From Clostridiales bacterium (GTDB lineage Bacteria; Bacillota; Clostridia; Christensenellales; Aristaeellaceae): a stretch of DNA of 60,103 nt. This document shows, in pieces, positions 25,671 through 35,517 of the stretch; the first letter of the stretch is position 1, and the number at the start of each line of letters is the position of its first letter. Where the stretch lies: contig JAAYOH010000024.1 of the NCBI GenBank assembly GCA_012520375.1, positions 1-60,103 of the forward strand. Reading direction: 5' to 3'. The notes below the pieces were generated by a model that did no database searches, was not told where the DNA came from, and worked only from the letters and a program-made list of their open reading frames with translations. Made by a program: the position numbers and the translations under genes.

Positions 25671-26300
25671 TTAGCGGGAGTAGAACTCGACGATCATGTT
25701 CTCCTGGATCGTCAGATCAATGTCATCCCTCTGGGGCATAGCGGTGACGGTCGCCTTCAACTCGGCGGCGTCCAGGCTGAGCCACTTGGGGATGAGGCGG
25801 CTGGCGCCGGTCTCGCGCAGGTTCTTGAAGTGATCGAGTTCGGCGGTCTTGGGCTTCACCGTGATCACGTCGTTGGCGGACACGAGATACGAAGGAATGT
25901 TGACCTTCTTGCCGTTTACCAGGATATGGTTGTGGCGAACGAGCTGGCGGGCCTGGGGACGGCTGGTGCCGAAGCCGAGGCGGTACACAACGTTGTCCAG
26001 CCGACGCTCCAGCATCACCAGCAAATTCTCTCCGGTAATGCCATGCTGCCGCTCAGCCTTCAAGAAATAACGGTGGAATTGGGTCTCCATGACGCCATAG
26101 GCGCGGCGGGCCTTCTGCTTCTCCCGCAGCTGCATGCCATATTCGGACCGCCTGCGCTGGCGGGCCTGCCCATGCTCACCCGGGGGGGTGGGGCGCTTGC
26201 CCACGGCACAATTGGGACCATAGCAGCGATCGCCCTTCAGAAAGAGCTTGGTGCCTTCACGACGGCACAAACGGCAAACGGAACCGGTATATCTAGCCAT
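25671..26300 (-). CDS. rpsD: 30S ribosomal protein S4 (zinc type)
   Basis: 209 residues. This is the zinc-binding form: the N-terminus has CRLC followed by DRCYGPNC, giving four cysteines. The S4 RNA-binding domain follows ([20 protein letters not shown], then [15 protein letters not shown]). S4 nucleates assembly of the small subunit body and in many bacteria represses its own operon. It sits between rpsK and rpoA, the usual Bacillota alpha-operon position when rpsD is not elsewhere. Confidence 0.97.
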   Translation of the reverse strand: MARYTGSVCRLCRREGTKLFLKGDRCYGPNCAVGKRPTPPGEHGQARQRRRSEYGMQLREKQKARRAYGVMETQFHRYFLKAERQHGITGENLLVMLERRLDNVVYRLGFGTSRPQARQLVRHNHILVNGKKVNIPSYLVSANDVITVKPKTAELDHFKNLRETGASRLIPKWLSLDAAELKATVTAMPQRDDIDLTIQENMIVEFYSR

Positions 26301-26315
26301 GTATCAGTACCTCCA

Positions 26316-26714
26316 TTACACTCTTCTGCGCTTGGGCGGACGGCAGCCATTGTGGGGGATGGGCGTCACGTCCTTGATCATGTTGACCTCGAGACCTGCG
26401 GCCTGCAGGCTCCGGATGGCGGCTTCACGGCCGGACCCGGGACCCTTGACATATACCTCAACCGACCTGAGGCCGTATTCCATCGCGGCCCTGGCAGCGG
26501 TCTCGGCAGCGGTCTGCGCTGCGAAGGGGGTGGACTTCTTGCTGCCGCGGAAACCCAGTCCGCCGGCGCTGGCCCAGCTCAGTGCGTTGCCCGCAGTGTC
26601 GGTGATCGTCACGATCGTATTGTTGAACGAAGAGCGGATATGTGCGGCGCCCCGCTCCACGAGCTTCTTCTCGCGGCGTTTGCGCGTAACTCTCCTCAGT
26701 CTCGCCTTTGCCAT
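26316..26714 (-). CDS. rpsK: 30S ribosomal protein S11
   Basis: 132 residues from ATG 26714, which has GAGGAGG at good spacing; the reading continues upstream but without ribosome binding site. Typical blocks: [36 protein letters not shown] and C-terminal RPPKRRRV. S11 lines the platform of the small subunit at the mRNA exit. It lies 15 nt upstream of rpsD. Confidence 0.97.
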   Translation of the reverse strand: MAKARLRRVTRKRREKKLVERGAAHIRSSFNNTIVTITDTAGNALSWASAGGLGFRGSKKSTPFAAQTAAETAARAAMEYGLRSVEVYVKGPGSGREAAIRSLQAAGLEVNMIKDVTPIPHNGCRPPKRRRV

Positions 26715-26821
26715 GGTTCTGTTCCTCCTCATCTTCACGCATGGACTCTGATCCATGCGCCCTTGTTCTCTGGCTCACCCTCCGGTACACACCGTACCAT
26801 CCAGCAGAGCCCGGCCGGCCT

Positions 26822-27202
26822 TTAGCGGCTTGCCTTCTTCTTGCCCGCGATCTGCTGCCTCTTGGGGCCCTTGCGGGTGCGCGCATTCTGCTTGGTATTC
26901 TGTCCGCGAACGGGCAGGCCCCTGCGGTGACGAAGGCCGCGGTAGCAGCCGATCTCCATCAGGCGCTTGATGTTCATCGACACCTCGCGGCGGAGGTCAC
27001 CTTCCACTTTCACGTTGTGGTCGATGTATTCGCGCAGCTTGCTCACGTCGTCCTCGGTCAAATCCTTGACGCGGGTATCCGGGTTGACCCCGGTGGCCTC
27101 GATGATTTTCTTGGCAACGTTGCGGCCGATACCATAGATGTAGGTCAGCCCAATCTCGATTCGCTTCTCACGGGGAAGGTCGACACCTGCGATGCGTGCC
27201 AT
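26822..27202 (-). CDS. rpsM: 30S ribosomal protein S13
   Basis: 126 residues, standard length. It begins [20 protein letters not shown] and ends with the basic tail [19 protein letters not shown] then KKASR, which reaches towards the P site. S13 forms bridges to the large subunit at the head. It is preceded by rpmJ and followed by rpsK after a 107-nt gap. Confidence 0.98.
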   Translation of the reverse strand: MARIAGVDLPREKRIEIGLTYIYGIGRNVAKKIIEATGVNPDTRVKDLTEDDVSKLREYIDHNVKVEGDLRREVSMNIKRLMEIGCYRGLRHRRGLPVRGQNTKQNARTRKGPKRQQIAGKKKASR

Positions 27203-27241
27203 CTGGTTAAAGCACCTCCATAATTCTTGATCGTCCGGGCA

Positions 27242-27355
27242 TCAGCCCTGCTTCTGTTTATGTTTGGGGTTCTCACAGATCACCATGATCCGGCCCCTGC
27301 GCTTGATGATCTTGCATTTCTCGCAAATCGTCTTCACGGAAGGTCTTACTTTCAT
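27242..27355 (-). CDS. rpmJ: 50S ribosomal protein L36
   Basis: A 37-residue gene that is easily missed because of its size. Reading the minus strand gives [20 protein letters not shown], then [17 protein letters not shown]. The Cys-X2-Cys, Cys and His zinc ligands of the C+ type are all present. An AGGAGG-type site precedes it, and it lies between infA and rpsM in the universal order. Confidence 0.97.
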   Translation of the reverse strand: MKVRPSVKTICEKCKIIKRRGRIMVICENPKHKQKQG

Positions 27356-27385
27356 GCTTTTGCGCCTCCTATTACCAAGATTTGT

Positions 27386-27607
27386 CTATCCCTTGCTGCG
27401 CCAGGTGATGCGTCCCCTGGTCAGGTCATAAGGTGACAGCTCGATCGTGACCTTGTCGCCGGGATAGATGCGGATATAATGCATGCGCATCTTCCCCGAA
27501 ATGTGGGCCAGGACCTTGTGCCCGTTGGGCAGTTCCACTTCGAACATGGCGTTGGGATAGGATTCGGTGACAACGCCTTCCACTTCAATCACATCTGCCT
27601 TGGACAA
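27386..27607 (-). CDS. infA: Translation initiation factor IF-1
   Basis: 73 residues, a single OB fold that binds the A site of the small subunit during initiation. Sequence landmarks are [36 protein letters not shown] and [14 protein letters not shown]. It follows the KOW-domain gene by 15 nt and precedes rpmJ by 30 nt. Confidence 0.98.
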   Translation of the reverse strand: MSKADVIEVEGVVTESYPNAMFEVELPNGHKVLAHISGKMRMHYIRIYPGDKVTIELSPYDLTRGRITWRSKG

Positions 27608-27622
27608 GTGCTCACCCCTCCT

Positions 27623-27877
27623 TTACAGATCTTCGCACAGTGCACGTCTTATCTCATGATTCATTGGCAGCCTGTCTTCCGGAAGAGACATGACGCCGGG
27701 CAATGGCTTCAAATGCTTGCGCCGCTTTTTCTTGGGCCGATCGATGCCCCGCAGCCCGCCGTCCGCGATCAACACGAAATCGCTGTCGACCTCTGCGATC
27801 ACGATAAAGCGCCTTCCCTGGTCGCGTCCCGCCATGGATAGGGCCATCCGGCCCGGTGTCAGCGGAAGCCTGTTCAT
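27623..27877 (-). CDS. KOW-domain RNA-binding protein (L14e/L6e/L27e-like)
   Basis: 84 residues from ATG 27877; ATG 27883 lies too close to AGGAGG, which is about 7 nt from 27877. A KOW-like SH3 barrel is visible (PGRMALSMAGRDQGRRFIVI, then DSDFVLIADGGLRG) followed by a basic segment RPKKKRRKH. Proteins of this type are found between map and infA in many Clostridia and are presumed to bind rRNA; the role is unproven. The start overlaps the map stop as ATGA. Confidence 0.85.
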   Translation of the reverse strand: MNRLPLTPGRMALSMAGRDQGRRFIVIAEVDSDFVLIADGGLRGIDRPKKKRRKHLKPLPGVMSLPEDRLPMNHEIRRALCEDL

Positions 27878-28635
27878 GGACATGCCTCCTCGCTCCTGGA
27901 CAGGATCTCGGGCTCGCCATCGGTGATCGCGATCGTGTGCTCGTAGTGCGCGCACAGGCTGTGATCGTTGGTGACGACGCCCCATCCGTCATGCATCGTG
28001 CTTACCTGCCAGGCGCCCGCCGCGATCATGGGTTCGATCGCCAGGGTCATTCCGGCCCGAAGCCGTAAGCCCCTGCCCGCCCTCCCGAAGTTGGGCACCG
28101 ACGGATCCTCGTGCATTTGGGTCCCGATGCCGTGTCCGGTATAGTCCCGAATGACGCCGTATCCGTGCGTTTCCGCGTGCTGCTGGACTGCCCAGGAGAT
28201 GTCCCCGATCCGGTTTCCCTCTTTCGCCTGGGCTGCTGCCAGCCAGAAGCATTCCTCGGTCACCCGGATTAATTGGGCTGCCTCTTGGCTCACCTTGCCC
28301 ACAGGAGCGGTGAAGGCGGAATCGGATTGCCAGCCGTCCAGGATCAGTCCGCAGTCCACCGACAGGATCTGTCCTTCCTTCAAAGGCTTCTCGTCCGGGA
28401 TGCCATGGATCACCATGTCATCCGGCGAGGCGCAAATCGTGCCGGGGTATCCCCGATAGCCTTGAAAGGAGGGCTGGGCACCGGCATCCCGGATGAGGCG
28501 CTCTGCGAGCTCGTCCAATGCCTTGGTGGTAATCCCTGGTTCGATCCGCCTTTTCAACTCGGCCAGGACGGCGCCAAGCAGTGCGCCTGCCCTTCTCATT
28601 TTGTCAAGCTGCCGTTCGTTCTTGAGCGTGATCAT
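27874..28635 (-). CDS. map: Methionine aminopeptidase, type I
   Basis: 253 residues. It removes the N-terminal methionine from new proteins. The pita-bread fold metal ligands are seen in order: DCGLILDGWQSDSA (Asp pair), TGHGIGTQMHEDP (His), IEPMI (Glu) and SLCAHYEHTIAIT (Glu). The start ATG overlaps the adk stop (ATGA). It has no N-terminal zinc-finger or SH3 linker. Confidence 0.97.
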   Translation of the reverse strand: MITLKNERQLDKMRRAGALLGAVLAELKRRIEPGITTKALDELAERLIRDAGAQPSFQGYRGYPGTICASPDDMVIHGIPDEKPLKEGQILSVDCGLILDGWQSDSAFTAPVGKVSQEAAQLIRVTEECFWLAAAQAKEGNRIGDISWAVQQHAETHGYGVIRDYTGHGIGTQMHEDPSVPNFGRAGRGLRLRAGMTLAIEPMIAAGAWQVSTMHDGWGVVTNDHSLCAHYEHTIAITDGEPEILSRSEEACP

Positions 28636-29264
28636 GCCCTGCTCTCCAACACAGCGATGATCTGTTCGCGCACCGCTTCCGGAGTTTGGCCGCCGTCCAC
28701 GGTGCATAGGGTCCCCTTGTCTGCGTAGTAACGGGTCAGCGGGCTGGTCTTTTGATGGTATACGGCCAGCCGCGCCTTGATGGTTTCTTCCCGGTCGTCC
28801 TCCCGCTGGATCAGCGCTGCGCCGCAGTCGGGACAGACGCCGGGATCTTTCAGCCGGGTGATGTGATAGGTCCCTTTGCAGCCGGTGCACATCCTGCGAC
28901 CGGTAAGGCGGCCTATCAGGCGCTCATCGTCCACTGTGATGTTCACCACAGCGTCGGGGGCCTTTATTATATCTTCCAGCGCTTTGGCCTGCTCCACGGT
29001 GCGGGGGAAGCCGTCCAGGAGATATCCTTTTCGGCAGTCCGCCCCTTTCAGCCGCTCTGCCACCATCTCGATGACCACTTCATCGGGCACCAGCGCCCCG
29101 GCATCCAGAAAGGCCTTGGCCTTGAGTCCGGTGGGGGTGCCCTTTCCGATGGCGTCCCGGAACATGTCGCCGGTGGAGATGTGGGGGACGCCGTAGTGGG
29201 CGGCCACTTTGCCTGCCTGGGTGCCTTTTCCGGCACCCGGAGGGCCTAAGAAAACAAGTTTCAT
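28632..29264 (-). CDS. adk: Adenylate kinase (zinc-lid type)
   Basis: 210 residues from ATG 29264 (GGAGGG upstream). It interconverts ATP+AMP and 2 ADP. P-loop LGPPGAGKGTQ, AMP-binding STGDMFRDAI, DGFPRT, and a lid with CTGCKGTYH and CPDC, the four-cysteine zinc site common in Bacillota. It lies 15 nt after secY and is translationally coupled to map. Confidence 0.97.
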   Translation of the reverse strand: MKLVFLGPPGAGKGTQAGKVAAHYGVPHISTGDMFRDAIGKGTPTGLKAKAFLDAGALVPDEVVIEMVAERLKGADCRKGYLLDGFPRTVEQAKALEDIIKAPDAVVNITVDDERLIGRLTGRRMCTGCKGTYHITRLKDPGVCPDCGAALIQREDDREETIKARLAVYHQKTSPLTRYYADKGTLCTVDGGQTPEAVREQIIAVLESRA

Positions 29265-29279
29265 CGGCATGCCCTCCAA

Positions 29280-30539
29280 TTACTTCAGGAAGCCCTTGTA
29301 ATGACGCATGGTCATCTGGCTCTCCAGCTGTCTGGTGGTCTCCAGGGCAACGCTGACGGCGATCAAAAGGGAGCTGGCTGCAAAGGGCAGGCTCAGCCCG
29401 GCAGTGGCGCCGATCAGGGTGGGAATGGTGGCCAGGACGGCAAGGAACAGGGCGCCGAAGAGGGTGATGCGCTTGGAGATCCTGGCGATGAAATCGGCGG
29501 TGGGCTTGCCCTGGCGAATGCCGGGGATCATGCCGCCGTTGCTCTGCACATTCCTTGAGATTTCACCTGGATTGAAGGTGATGGAGGAATAGAAGAACGA
29601 GAATCCAATGATCAACAGCGCGAAGATGACCTGGTAGCCCCAGCTCATGTAGCTGACGTTGGCCGTCCACCACTTGGAGGCCGCACTGCTCGGGAAAAAG
29701 GCCAGGATGGTGGAGGGGAACTGCATGATGGCCGAGGCGAAAATCAGGGGCAGCACGCCGCTGGCGTTGATGCGCAGCGGGATGTGGGTGGACTGGCCGC
29801 CGTACATCTTGCGGCCCACCATGCGCTTGGCATACTGTATGGGGATTCGGCGCTCGGCCCGGTCCACGTACACGACGGCCACGGTGAGCAGCATGGTCAA
29901 CGCGATGACGGCCAGGTACTTCCAGATGTTGGCCAGGCCGGCGCCGGCAAAGAGGGTATACACAGCGGCGGACACGTACTGGGCCAGGTTGGCGATGATG
30001 CCGGCGAAGATCAAAAGGGACACGCCGTTGCCGATGCCGTTCTCGGTGATGCATTCGCCGATCCACATGGCCAGGGCGGTGCCCGCGGCCAGGCAGAATC
30101 CGATGGTCGCGTAGCTCAGGAAAGTTGCATCCTGGGAAGCGCCCAGGCCCATGGACAGCGCCACGGCCTGTACGAAGCCCAGGCCCACGGTGACATAGCG
30201 GGTGTACTGGGCGATCTTTTTCTGTCCCTCTTCTCCGGTCTTCTGCAGCTCTTCCAGCTTCGGAATGGCCACGGTCAACAGCTGCATGATGATCGACGCG
30301 TTGATGTAGGGGGTGATGCCCATGGCCATGATGTTGAACTCTGCCAGGGAGGAGCCGGTCATCATGCTCATGAAGTTGAGCAGATCCAGGCCCGCCACCT
30401 TGGATTGCACCGTGGCGATGTCAATGCCCGGGGTAGGGACAAAGCACAACAGCCGGTACACCAGCAGCATGCCTAGGGTATAGAGCAGCTTTTTGCGCAG
30501 GTCCGGGATCTTCCATGCGTTCTTCAGCGTCGTCCACAT
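29280..30539 (-). CDS. secY: Preprotein translocase subunit SecY
   Basis: 419 residues, ten membrane segments, forming the protein-conducting channel of the Sec system. Landmarks: LGMLLVYRLLCFVPTPGID near the N-terminus, the plug region FNIMAMGITPYINASI, and NVQSNGGMIPGIRQGKPT before the C-terminal ribosome-binding loop. It follows rplO by one base and precedes adk, the standard spc-operon order. Confidence 0.98.
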   Translation of the reverse strand: MWTTLKNAWKIPDLRKKLLYTLGMLLVYRLLCFVPTPGIDIATVQSKVAGLDLLNFMSMMTGSSLAEFNIMAMGITPYINASIIMQLLTVAIPKLEELQKTGEEGQKKIAQYTRYVTVGLGFVQAVALSMGLGASQDATFLSYATIGFCLAAGTALAMWIGECITENGIGNGVSLLIFAGIIANLAQYVSAAVYTLFAGAGLANIWKYLAVIALTMLLTVAVVYVDRAERRIPIQYAKRMVGRKMYGGQSTHIPLRINASGVLPLIFASAIMQFPSTILAFFPSSAASKWWTANVSYMSWGYQVIFALLIIGFSFFYSSITFNPGEISRNVQSNGGMIPGIRQGKPTADFIARISKRITLFGALFLAVLATIPTLIGATAGLSLPFAASSLLIAVSVALETTRQLESQMTMRHYKGFLK

Positions 30540-30540
30540 G

Positions 30541-30981
30541 TCAGAGCACCTCGGCTTTCCCGCCTGCCGCCTCGATCTTTTCCTTCGCGGTAGCCGTAAA
30601 CTTGTTGGCCTGCACCGTGAGTTTTTTGGTCAGTTCTCCGTCGCCAAGGATCTTGACGCCGTCCCGGACATTCTTGATGATGCCGTACTGGATCAGTTCC
30701 ACGGGGGATACGGTCATGCCGTCCTCGAAGATTTCAAGGCGATCCACGTTGATGGCAACGTATTCGATGCGGAAGGGATTGTGGAAGCCACGCTTGGGGA
30801 CGCGCCGGGTCAGGGGCATCTGGCCGCCTTCGAAGCCGGGGCGCTTGCCGCCGCCGGAACGGGCTTTGGCGCCTTTGTGGCCCTTGCCGGAAGTCTTGCC
30901 CAACCCGGAACCGGTACCGCGGCCAAGCCGCTTGGGGGCGGTGGTCGAGCCGAATGCGGGCTTCAGTTCATGAAGTTTCAT
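30541..30981 (-). CDS. rplO: 50S ribosomal protein L15
   Basis: 146 residues. The glycine- and basic-rich N-terminus ([20 protein letters not shown], then [20 protein letters not shown]) threads into 23S rRNA; the globular C-terminal half is [20 protein letters not shown] onward. It is 16 nt downstream of rpmD. Confidence 0.98.
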   Translation of the reverse strand: MKLHELKPAFGSTTAPKRLGRGTGSGLGKTSGKGHKGAKARSGGGKRPGFEGGQMPLTRRVPKRGFHNPFRIEYVAINVDRLEIFEDGMTVSPVELIQYGIIKNVRDGVKILGDGELTKKLTVQANKFTATAKEKIEAAGGKAEVL

Positions 30982-30997
30982 CGCTTACCGAACCTCC

Positions 30998-31180
30998 TTA
31001 GTCCTGAATTTCCTCGACCTCGACCATGTGCCTGACCCGGAAGATCATGCCACGGATGGCGGGGTTGTCCTCATGAACGACGGTTTGGCCGATCTTTCGG
31101 AGACCCAACGCCTCGATGGTGGCAATCTGCTTCTTCAAGCAGGCGATGGTGGATTTCGTCTGGGTGATTTTCAGCTTCAT
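30998..31180 (-). CDS. rpmD: 50S ribosomal protein L30
   Basis: 60 residues, the normal short bacterial form. It reads [20 protein letters not shown], then [20 protein letters not shown]. It lies between rpsE and rplO as in other bacteria. Confidence 0.97.
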   Translation of the reverse strand: MKLKITQTKSTIACLKKQIATIEALGLRKIGQTVVHEDNPAIRGMIFRVRHMVEVEEIQD

Positions 31181-31195
31181 GTTGCATCGTCCTCC

Positions 31196-31699
31196 TTAGC
31201 CCAGCAGCTCTTCCACGGTCTTGCCGCGAAGCTTCGCAACCTCTTCCAGGGTGCGCAATTCGCTCAGACCCTTGATGGTCGCGCGAACCACGTTGATGGG
31301 GTTGTTTGTGCCGATGGACTTGGTGCGAATGTCCTTAATACCAGCCGCCTCGATCACCGCACGCACGGGCCCGCCGGCGATAACGCCGGTTCCTTCGGGA
31401 GCGGGCATCAAGAGCACCTGGCCCTTTCCGAAAATGCCGGTCATCTCATGGGGGATGGTGGTATCCTTGGTGGAAACCGTGATAAGGTGCTTCTTCGCGT
31501 CCTCGACGCCCTTGCGAATGGCCTCGGGAATCTCCGCGGCCTTGCCCATGCCGCAACCGACGCGGCCGGCGCCGTCGCCCACGACCATCAGTGCGGTGAA
31601 CCGGAAGTTCTTGCCGCCTTTGACGACCTTGGCAACGCGGTTCACATATACGAGTTTCTCGATGAACTCGTTGTCCTGTTCTCTCTCTCTGCGCTGCAT
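31196..31699 (-). CDS. rpsE: 30S ribosomal protein S5
   Basis: 167 residues from the second ATG (31699); GGAAGGAG is 8 nt before it but only 2 nt before ATG 31705. The N-terminal dsRNA-binding-like domain is [20 protein letters not shown] and the C-terminal domain carries [21 protein letters not shown]5 helps keep decoding accurate. Nine-nt gap from rplR. Confidence 0.97.
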   Translation of the reverse strand: MQRREREQDNEFIEKLVYVNRVAKVVKGGKNFRFTALMVVGDGAGRVGCGMGKAAEIPEAIRKGVEDAKKHLITVSTKDTTIPHEMTGIFGKGQVLLMPAPEGTGVIAGGPVRAVIEAAGIKDIRTKSIGTNNPINVVRATIKGLSELRTLEEVAKLRGKTVEELLG

Positions 31700-31714
31700 G
31701 ATCATGCTCCTTCC

Positions 31715-32083
31715 TTAGAAGTCCAGTCCGCCCTCACGAGCGCCGGCTGCCAGTTCGGCCACACGGCCGGTGTAGATGTATCCGCCGCGGTCAAAGACCA
31801 CTTCCTTGATGCCCTTTTCCAGAGCACGCTGGGCGACGACTTTGCCGACGATCTTGGCGGCACCCTTCTTGTCCGCTTCGCCGATCTGGGCGGCGATCTC
31901 CTTCTCCAGGGTGGAGGCGGCGACAAGGGTGTTGCCCGCGGTGTCGTCGATGATTTGGGCATAAATGTGATTCAGGCTGCGATACACGGAAAGCCGCGGA
32001 CGAGCGGGCGTTCCGCTGATCTTTTTGCGGACACGCTCATGTCTGATCACGCGCACTGCATTGCGATCCCGCTTTTTGAACAT
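31715..32083 (-). CDS. rplR: 50S ribosomal protein L18
   Basis: 122 residues. It binds 5S rRNA. Recognisable blocks are [37 protein letters not shown] and a C-terminal [20 protein letters not shown]. It lies 21 nt after rplF. Confidence 0.97.
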   Translation of the reverse strand: MFKKRDRNAVRVIRHERVRKKISGTPARPRLSVYRSLNHIYAQIIDDTAGNTLVAASTLEKEIAAQIGEADKKGAAKIVGKVVAQRALEKGIKEVVFDRGGYIYTGRVAELAAGAREGGLDF

Positions 32084-32104
32084 GTACGGTTCCCCCTCTC
32101 TTTA

Positions 32105-32647
32105 CTACTTGCCTGCCTTGCCTTCCTTGCGGCGGATCTGCTCGTTCTCGTAACGAATCCCCTTGCCGAGGTAAGGTTCCGGCTTGCGCACCTTGCGGAT
32201 GTCCGCCGCAATGGCGCCAACCACCTGCTTTTCGATGCCGCGCACCACGATCCTGGTGGGCGTCGGGGTTTCAAAAGAGCAGCCTTCGGGGGCGTCGAAC
32301 ACGACGGGATGGCTGTAGCCCACAGCCAGGGTCAGTTTGTCCGGGCCTTGGACGGTGGCTCTGTAACCGACGCCTTCCATGACCAGGGCCTTGCTGAAGC
32401 CGGCGGTAACGCCGGTAACCATATTGTTGATCAGCGAGCGGTACAGCCCATGCAAAGAGCGATGGGGCTTGCTGTCGGAAGGCCGGGTGACCAGGATCTG
32501 GTCTCCTTCCTGCCGCACGGTGATATCCGCATGAACCTTCTGATTCAGCGTGCCCTTGGGCCCCTTGACGGTGACCAGGTTCTCCTTATCAATCGTCACG
32601 GTGACGCCTGCGGGAACGTTGATCGGAAGTTTTCCGATTCGAGACAT
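32105..32647 (-). CDS. rplF: 50S ribosomal protein L6
   Basis: 180 residues from ATG 32647 ([14 protein letters not shown]), with GGAGG upstream; an in-frame TTG further up overlaps that site. Two tandem L6 domains are visible, the second ending with the conserved [21 protein letters not shown]6 lies near the factor-binding stalk base. Confidence 0.98.
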   Translation of the reverse strand: MSRIGKLPINVPAGVTVTIDKENLVTVKGPKGTLNQKVHADITVRQEGDQILVTRPSDSKPHRSLHGLYRSLINNMVTGVTAGFSKALVMEGVGYRATVQGPDKLTLAVGYSHPVVFDAPEGCSFETPTPTRIVVRGIEKQVVGAIAADIRKVRKPEPYLGKGIRYENEQIRRKEGKAGK

Positions 32648-32668
32648 TGTTTCTTGCACCTCCAAACG

Positions 32669-33067
32669 TTACCAGATGTACGCCAGGACCTCGCCGCCGA
32701 CACCGGCTGCACGGGCCTGCCTGTCGGACATGACGCCCTTGGACGTAGAGATGATCGCGATGCCGATGCCGCCGAGAACCGTGGGCAGCTCATTCGACTT
32801 AGCGTACACCCGCAAGCCGGGCTTGGAGATGCGCTTCAGTCCTTTGATAACAGGCTGCTTTCCCTGCACATACTTCAAGGCAACCTTGATCTGGCCTTGC
32901 ACGCCGTCCTCGATCAGGTCGAAAGACTTGATGTAACCTTCATCCAACAGGATCTTGGCGATCGCCTTCTTCATGTTGGAAGCAGGCAGATTCACGGTAT
33001 CATGCTTGGCCACCTGGGCATTGCGGATTCGGGTAAGCATATCCGCTATGGGATCGTTCATGATCAT
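32669..33067 (-). CDS. rpsH: 30S ribosomal protein S8
   Basis: 132 residues. N-terminal [20 protein letters not shown] and C-terminal [20 protein letters not shown] are typical. S8 binds helix 21 of 16S rRNA and in other bacteria represses the spc genes. GGAGG is 7 nt before ATG 33067. Confidence 0.98.
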   Translation of the reverse strand: MIMNDPIADMLTRIRNAQVAKHDTVNLPASNMKKAIAKILLDEGYIKSFDLIEDGVQGQIKVALKYVQGKQPVIKGLKRISKPGLRVYAKSNELPTVLGGIGIAIISTSKGVMSDRQARAAGVGGEVLAYIW

Positions 33068-33092
33068 TGTGGTACCTCCTTCCGTTGATGCC

Positions 33093-33278
33093 TTACCAGC
33101 TGGCCTTGCGAACGCCGGGAATCTGGCCCTTATACGCCAAATTTCGGAAACAAATACGGCACAGCCCGTATTTGCGCAACACCGAGCGAGGCCGGCCGCA
33201 GATGCGGCAGCGGGTGTAGGCGCGGGTGGAGAACTTGGGTGTTCTCGACTGCTTTACCTTCATGCTTGTCTTGGCCAC
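33093..33278 (-). CDS. rpsZ: 30S ribosomal protein S14, zinc type
   Basis: 61 residues, the short zinc-binding S14 (type Z): CRICGRP and CRIC supply two CXXC pairs. It begins [20 protein letters not shown] and ends [12 protein letters not shown]. It belongs to the small-subunit head and lies between rplE and rpsH. Confidence 0.98.
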   Translation of the reverse strand: MAKTSMKVKQSRTPKFSTRAYTRCRICGRPRSVLRKYGLCRICFRNLAYKGQIPGVRKASW

Positions 33279-33295
33279 TTACGCTTCCTCCTTCA

Positions 33296-33838
33296 TTACG
33301 CGTAGCGGAACGGCATTCCGAGCTGGCGGAGCAGTTCCTTCGCTTCCTCGTCGGTCTTGGCCGTGGTGACGAAAATCATTTCCATGCCGCGGATCTTTTC
33401 GACCTTGTCGTACTCGATCTCGGGGAAAATGAGCTGCTCGCGCACGCCCAGCGCATAGTTGCCGCGGCCATCGAACGCCTTGTCGGAAACGCCGCGGAAG
33501 TCGCGGACGCGGGGCAGGACGATGGAGATCACCTTGTCGGCAAATTCGTACATACGGTCGCCCCTGAGGGTGACCTTGGCGCCCACGTTCATGCCGGCGC
33601 GCAGCTTAAAGTTTGCGATGGACTTTTTGGCCTTGATGACCAAAGGCTTCTGTCCGGTGATGGTGGCCAGCTCGTTCAGGGCCACTTCCATGGCTTTGGC
33701 GTTGTCCTTGCAGTCGCCCAGGCCCATGTTTACCACGATCTTCTCGAGGCGCGGGATTTCCATCACATTCTTGTAACCGAATTTCTGCTGGAGCCCCTTG
33801 ACGACCTCGCTCCTGTACTTATCTTTCAAACGTGCCAA
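33296..33838 (-). CDS. rplE: 50S ribosomal protein L5
   Basis: 180 residues, full length. It binds 5S rRNA and forms a bridge to S13. Landmarks: [36 protein letters not shown], and a C-terminal [20 protein letters not shown]. It lies 20 nt after rplX. Confidence 0.98.
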   Translation of the reverse strand: MARLKDKYRSEVVKGLQQKFGYKNVMEIPRLEKIVVNMGLGDCKDNAKAMEVALNELATITGQKPLVIKAKKSIANFKLRAGMNVGAKVTLRGDRMYEFADKVISIVLPRVRDFRGVSDKAFDGRGNYALGVREQLIFPEIEYDKVEKIRGMEMIFVTTAKTDEEAKELLRQLGMPFRYA

Positions 33839-33858
33839 TGTGCGTTCCTCCTTCTCGA

Positions 33859-34191
33859 TCAGCTATCGAAGGCAGCGCCGCACTTTTTGCAGACGCGGAC
33901 CTTCTTCTTTCCATCCTCGAGGAACTTATGCCCGACCCGGGTCGCCTTTTTGCAGGCGGGGCACAGCAGCATAACCTTGCAGGCCGGGATGGCAGCTTCC
34001 TTGTCGACGATCCCGCCGGGCATGCCCTGCCCGCGGGGCTTCTGGTGACGCTTCACCATGGCAACTCCCTCCACAATCACCTTGCCGGTCTTGGGGAAGG
34101 CCTTTTGGATCTTGCCCGACTTCCCTTTGTCGGTACCGGAGATGACCACTACGGTGTCGCCGGATTTCACATGCAATTTCGCCAAAGACAC
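33859..34191 (-). CDS. rplX: 50S ribosomal protein L24
   Basis: 110 residues starting at GTG 34191, 8 nt after AGGAGG; an in-frame GTG three codons earlier overlaps the binding site. The KOW motif is [20 protein letters not shown]. The C-terminal [11 protein letters not shown] and VCKKCGAAF give two CXXC pairs, as in zinc-type L24 of some Clostridia. L24 starts large-subunit assembly. Confidence 0.96.
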   Translation of the reverse strand: MSLAKLHVKSGDTVVVISGTDKGKSGKIQKAFPKTGKVIVEGVAMVKRHQKPRGQGMPGGIVDKEAAIPACKVMLLCPACKKATRVGHKFLEDGKKKVRVCKKCGAAFDS

Positions 34192-34204
34192 TTCGTGCAC
34201 CTCC

Positions 34205-34573
34205 TTACAGTACTTCGGGAGCCAGCGAGACGATCTTCATGTAGTTCTTCTCGCGCAGCTCACGGGCGACGGGCCCAAAGATGCGGGTCCCGCGGGGCTG
34301 TTTTTGTTCGTTGATGATGACGGCGGCATTGTCATCGAAGCGGATGTAGCTGCCGTCTATGCGGCGGTACTGCTTGCGGGTACGGACGATAACGGCTTTG
34401 ACCACATCGCCCTTTTTCACGGTGCCGCCGGGGGTTGCGCTTTTCACGGAGGCGACGATGACGTCCCCTACGCCGCCCGAACGGCGGAACGAGCCGCCCA
34501 GCACGCGGAAACACATGATCTCCTTCGCGCCGGAATTGTCGGCAACCTTTAACCGGGTTTGCGGCTGAATCAT
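34205..34573 (-). CDS. rplN: 50S ribosomal protein L14
   Basis: 122 residues, the standard length. It reads [20 protein letters not shown] at the start and carries [20 protein letters not shown] near the end. L14 sits at the subunit interface. It lies 23 nt after rpsQ and 13 nt before the chosen rplX start. Confidence 0.98.
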   Translation of the reverse strand: MIQPQTRLKVADNSGAKEIMCFRVLGGSFRRSGGVGDVIVASVKSATPGGTVKKGDVVKAVIVRTRKQYRRIDGSYIRFDDNAAVIINEQKQPRGTRIFGPVARELREKNYMKIVSLAPEVL

Positions 34574-34596
34574 GGTGCTATTTCCTCCTTTGGCTA

Positions 34597-34857
34597 CTAC
34601 TTCGCCTTCTCGATGATCTCAACCAGGCGCCAGCGCTTGTCCTTGGACAGCGGCCGGGTCTCCATCAAGCGAACGGTATCGCCGATCCCACACTGGTTCT
34701 CTTCGTCATGGGCTTTGAACTTAGTGGTACGGTTCATGATCTTTCCGTACAACGGGTGCTTTACACGGGTACGGACCGCTACGACGATGGTCTTGTCCAT
34801 CTTGTCGGATACGACGACGCCGACTTGGGTCTTGCGAATGCCTCTTTGCTCAGACAT
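34597..34857 (-). CDS. rpsQ: 30S ribosomal protein S17
   Basis: 86 residues from ATG 34857 ([20 protein letters not shown]), with GGAGG upstream; a longer reading adds 11 residues that do not resemble S17. The OB-fold continues with [21 protein letters not shown]17 contacts helix 11 of 16S rRNA. Confidence 0.97.
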   Translation of the reverse strand: MSEQRGIRKTQVGVVVSDKMDKTIVVAVRTRVKHPLYGKIMNRTTKFKAHDEENQCGIGDTVRLMETRPLSKDKRWRLVEIIEKAK

Positions 34858-34886
34858 GTTACAGGCAGCCTCCTTTCGCGTGGTAC

Positions 34887-35087
34887 TCACGCCTTCTCGC
34901 GCTGGCGGATGATGGTCTTGACACGGGCGATATCGCGCCTGCAGCTGCTGATCGCCATGGTGTTCTGAAGCTGCCCTGTGGCAAGCTGGAATCTGAGGTT
35001 GAACAGTTCGGCCTTTTTGTCTTTGAGAACGGTGTCGAGTTCAGCGGTCGTCTTTTCCTTCAGTTCGTTCAGTTCCCTGGTCTTCAC
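34887..35087 (-). CDS. rpmC: 50S ribosomal protein L29
   Basis: 66 residues, two antiparallel helices near the exit tunnel: [20 protein letters not shown], then [20 protein letters not shown]. It starts with GTG that overlaps the rplP stop (GTGA). Confidence 0.97.
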   Translation of the reverse strand: MKTRELNELKEKTTAELDTVLKDKKAELFNLRFQLATGQLQNTMAISSCRRDIARVKTIIRQREKA

Positions 35088-35515
35088 TGCTGCGCACCTC
35101 CCTCGGCGTTCTCGCGCTTGATAAACTTGGTTTTGATCGGCAGCTTGTGGGCTGCGAGGCGGAGCGCTTCACGGGCCACTTCTTCGGAAACGCCGTTCAT
35201 CTCGAAGAGCACGCGGCCGGGCTTGACCACGGCAACCCAGTACTCCGGGGCGCCCTTGCCGGAACCCATCCGGGTCTCGGCGGGCTTGGCGCTGACGGGC
35301 TTGTCGGGAAAGATCTTGATCCAGATCTTGCCGCCGCGCCTGGAATAACGCGTCATGGCCTGACGGGATGCTTCGATCTGATTGGAGGTAATCCAGCCGG
35401 GGGCCATCGCCACCAGGCCGTAATCTCCGTAAGCAAGGAAATTGCCGCGCAAGGCTTTGCCCTTCATGCGGCCGCGCATCACCTTGCGGCGCTTGACTCT
35501 CTTGGGCATCAGCAT
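35084..35515 (-). CDS. rplP: 50S ribosomal protein L16
   Basis: 143 residues from ATG 35515 ([20 protein letters not shown]), preceded by GGAGGG. Central blocks [20 protein letters not shown] and [19 protein letters not shown] are conserved. L16 lies by the A-site tRNA elbow. It begins 2 nt after the rpsC stop on the minus strand and is coupled to rpmC. Confidence 0.98.
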   Translation of the reverse strand: MLMPKRVKRRKVMRGRMKGKALRGNFLAYGDYGLVAMAPGWITSNQIEASRQAMTRYSRRGGKIWIKIFPDKPVSAKPAETRMGSGKGAPEYWVAVVKPGRVLFEMNGVSEEVAREALRLAAHKLPIKTKFIKRENAEGGAQQ

Positions 35516-35517
35516 GA

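Noticed and set aside
31028-33088. A 686-residue open frame antisense to ribosomal protein genes
   Set aside because: It lies opposite seven small conserved ribosomal genes and has no protein family features.
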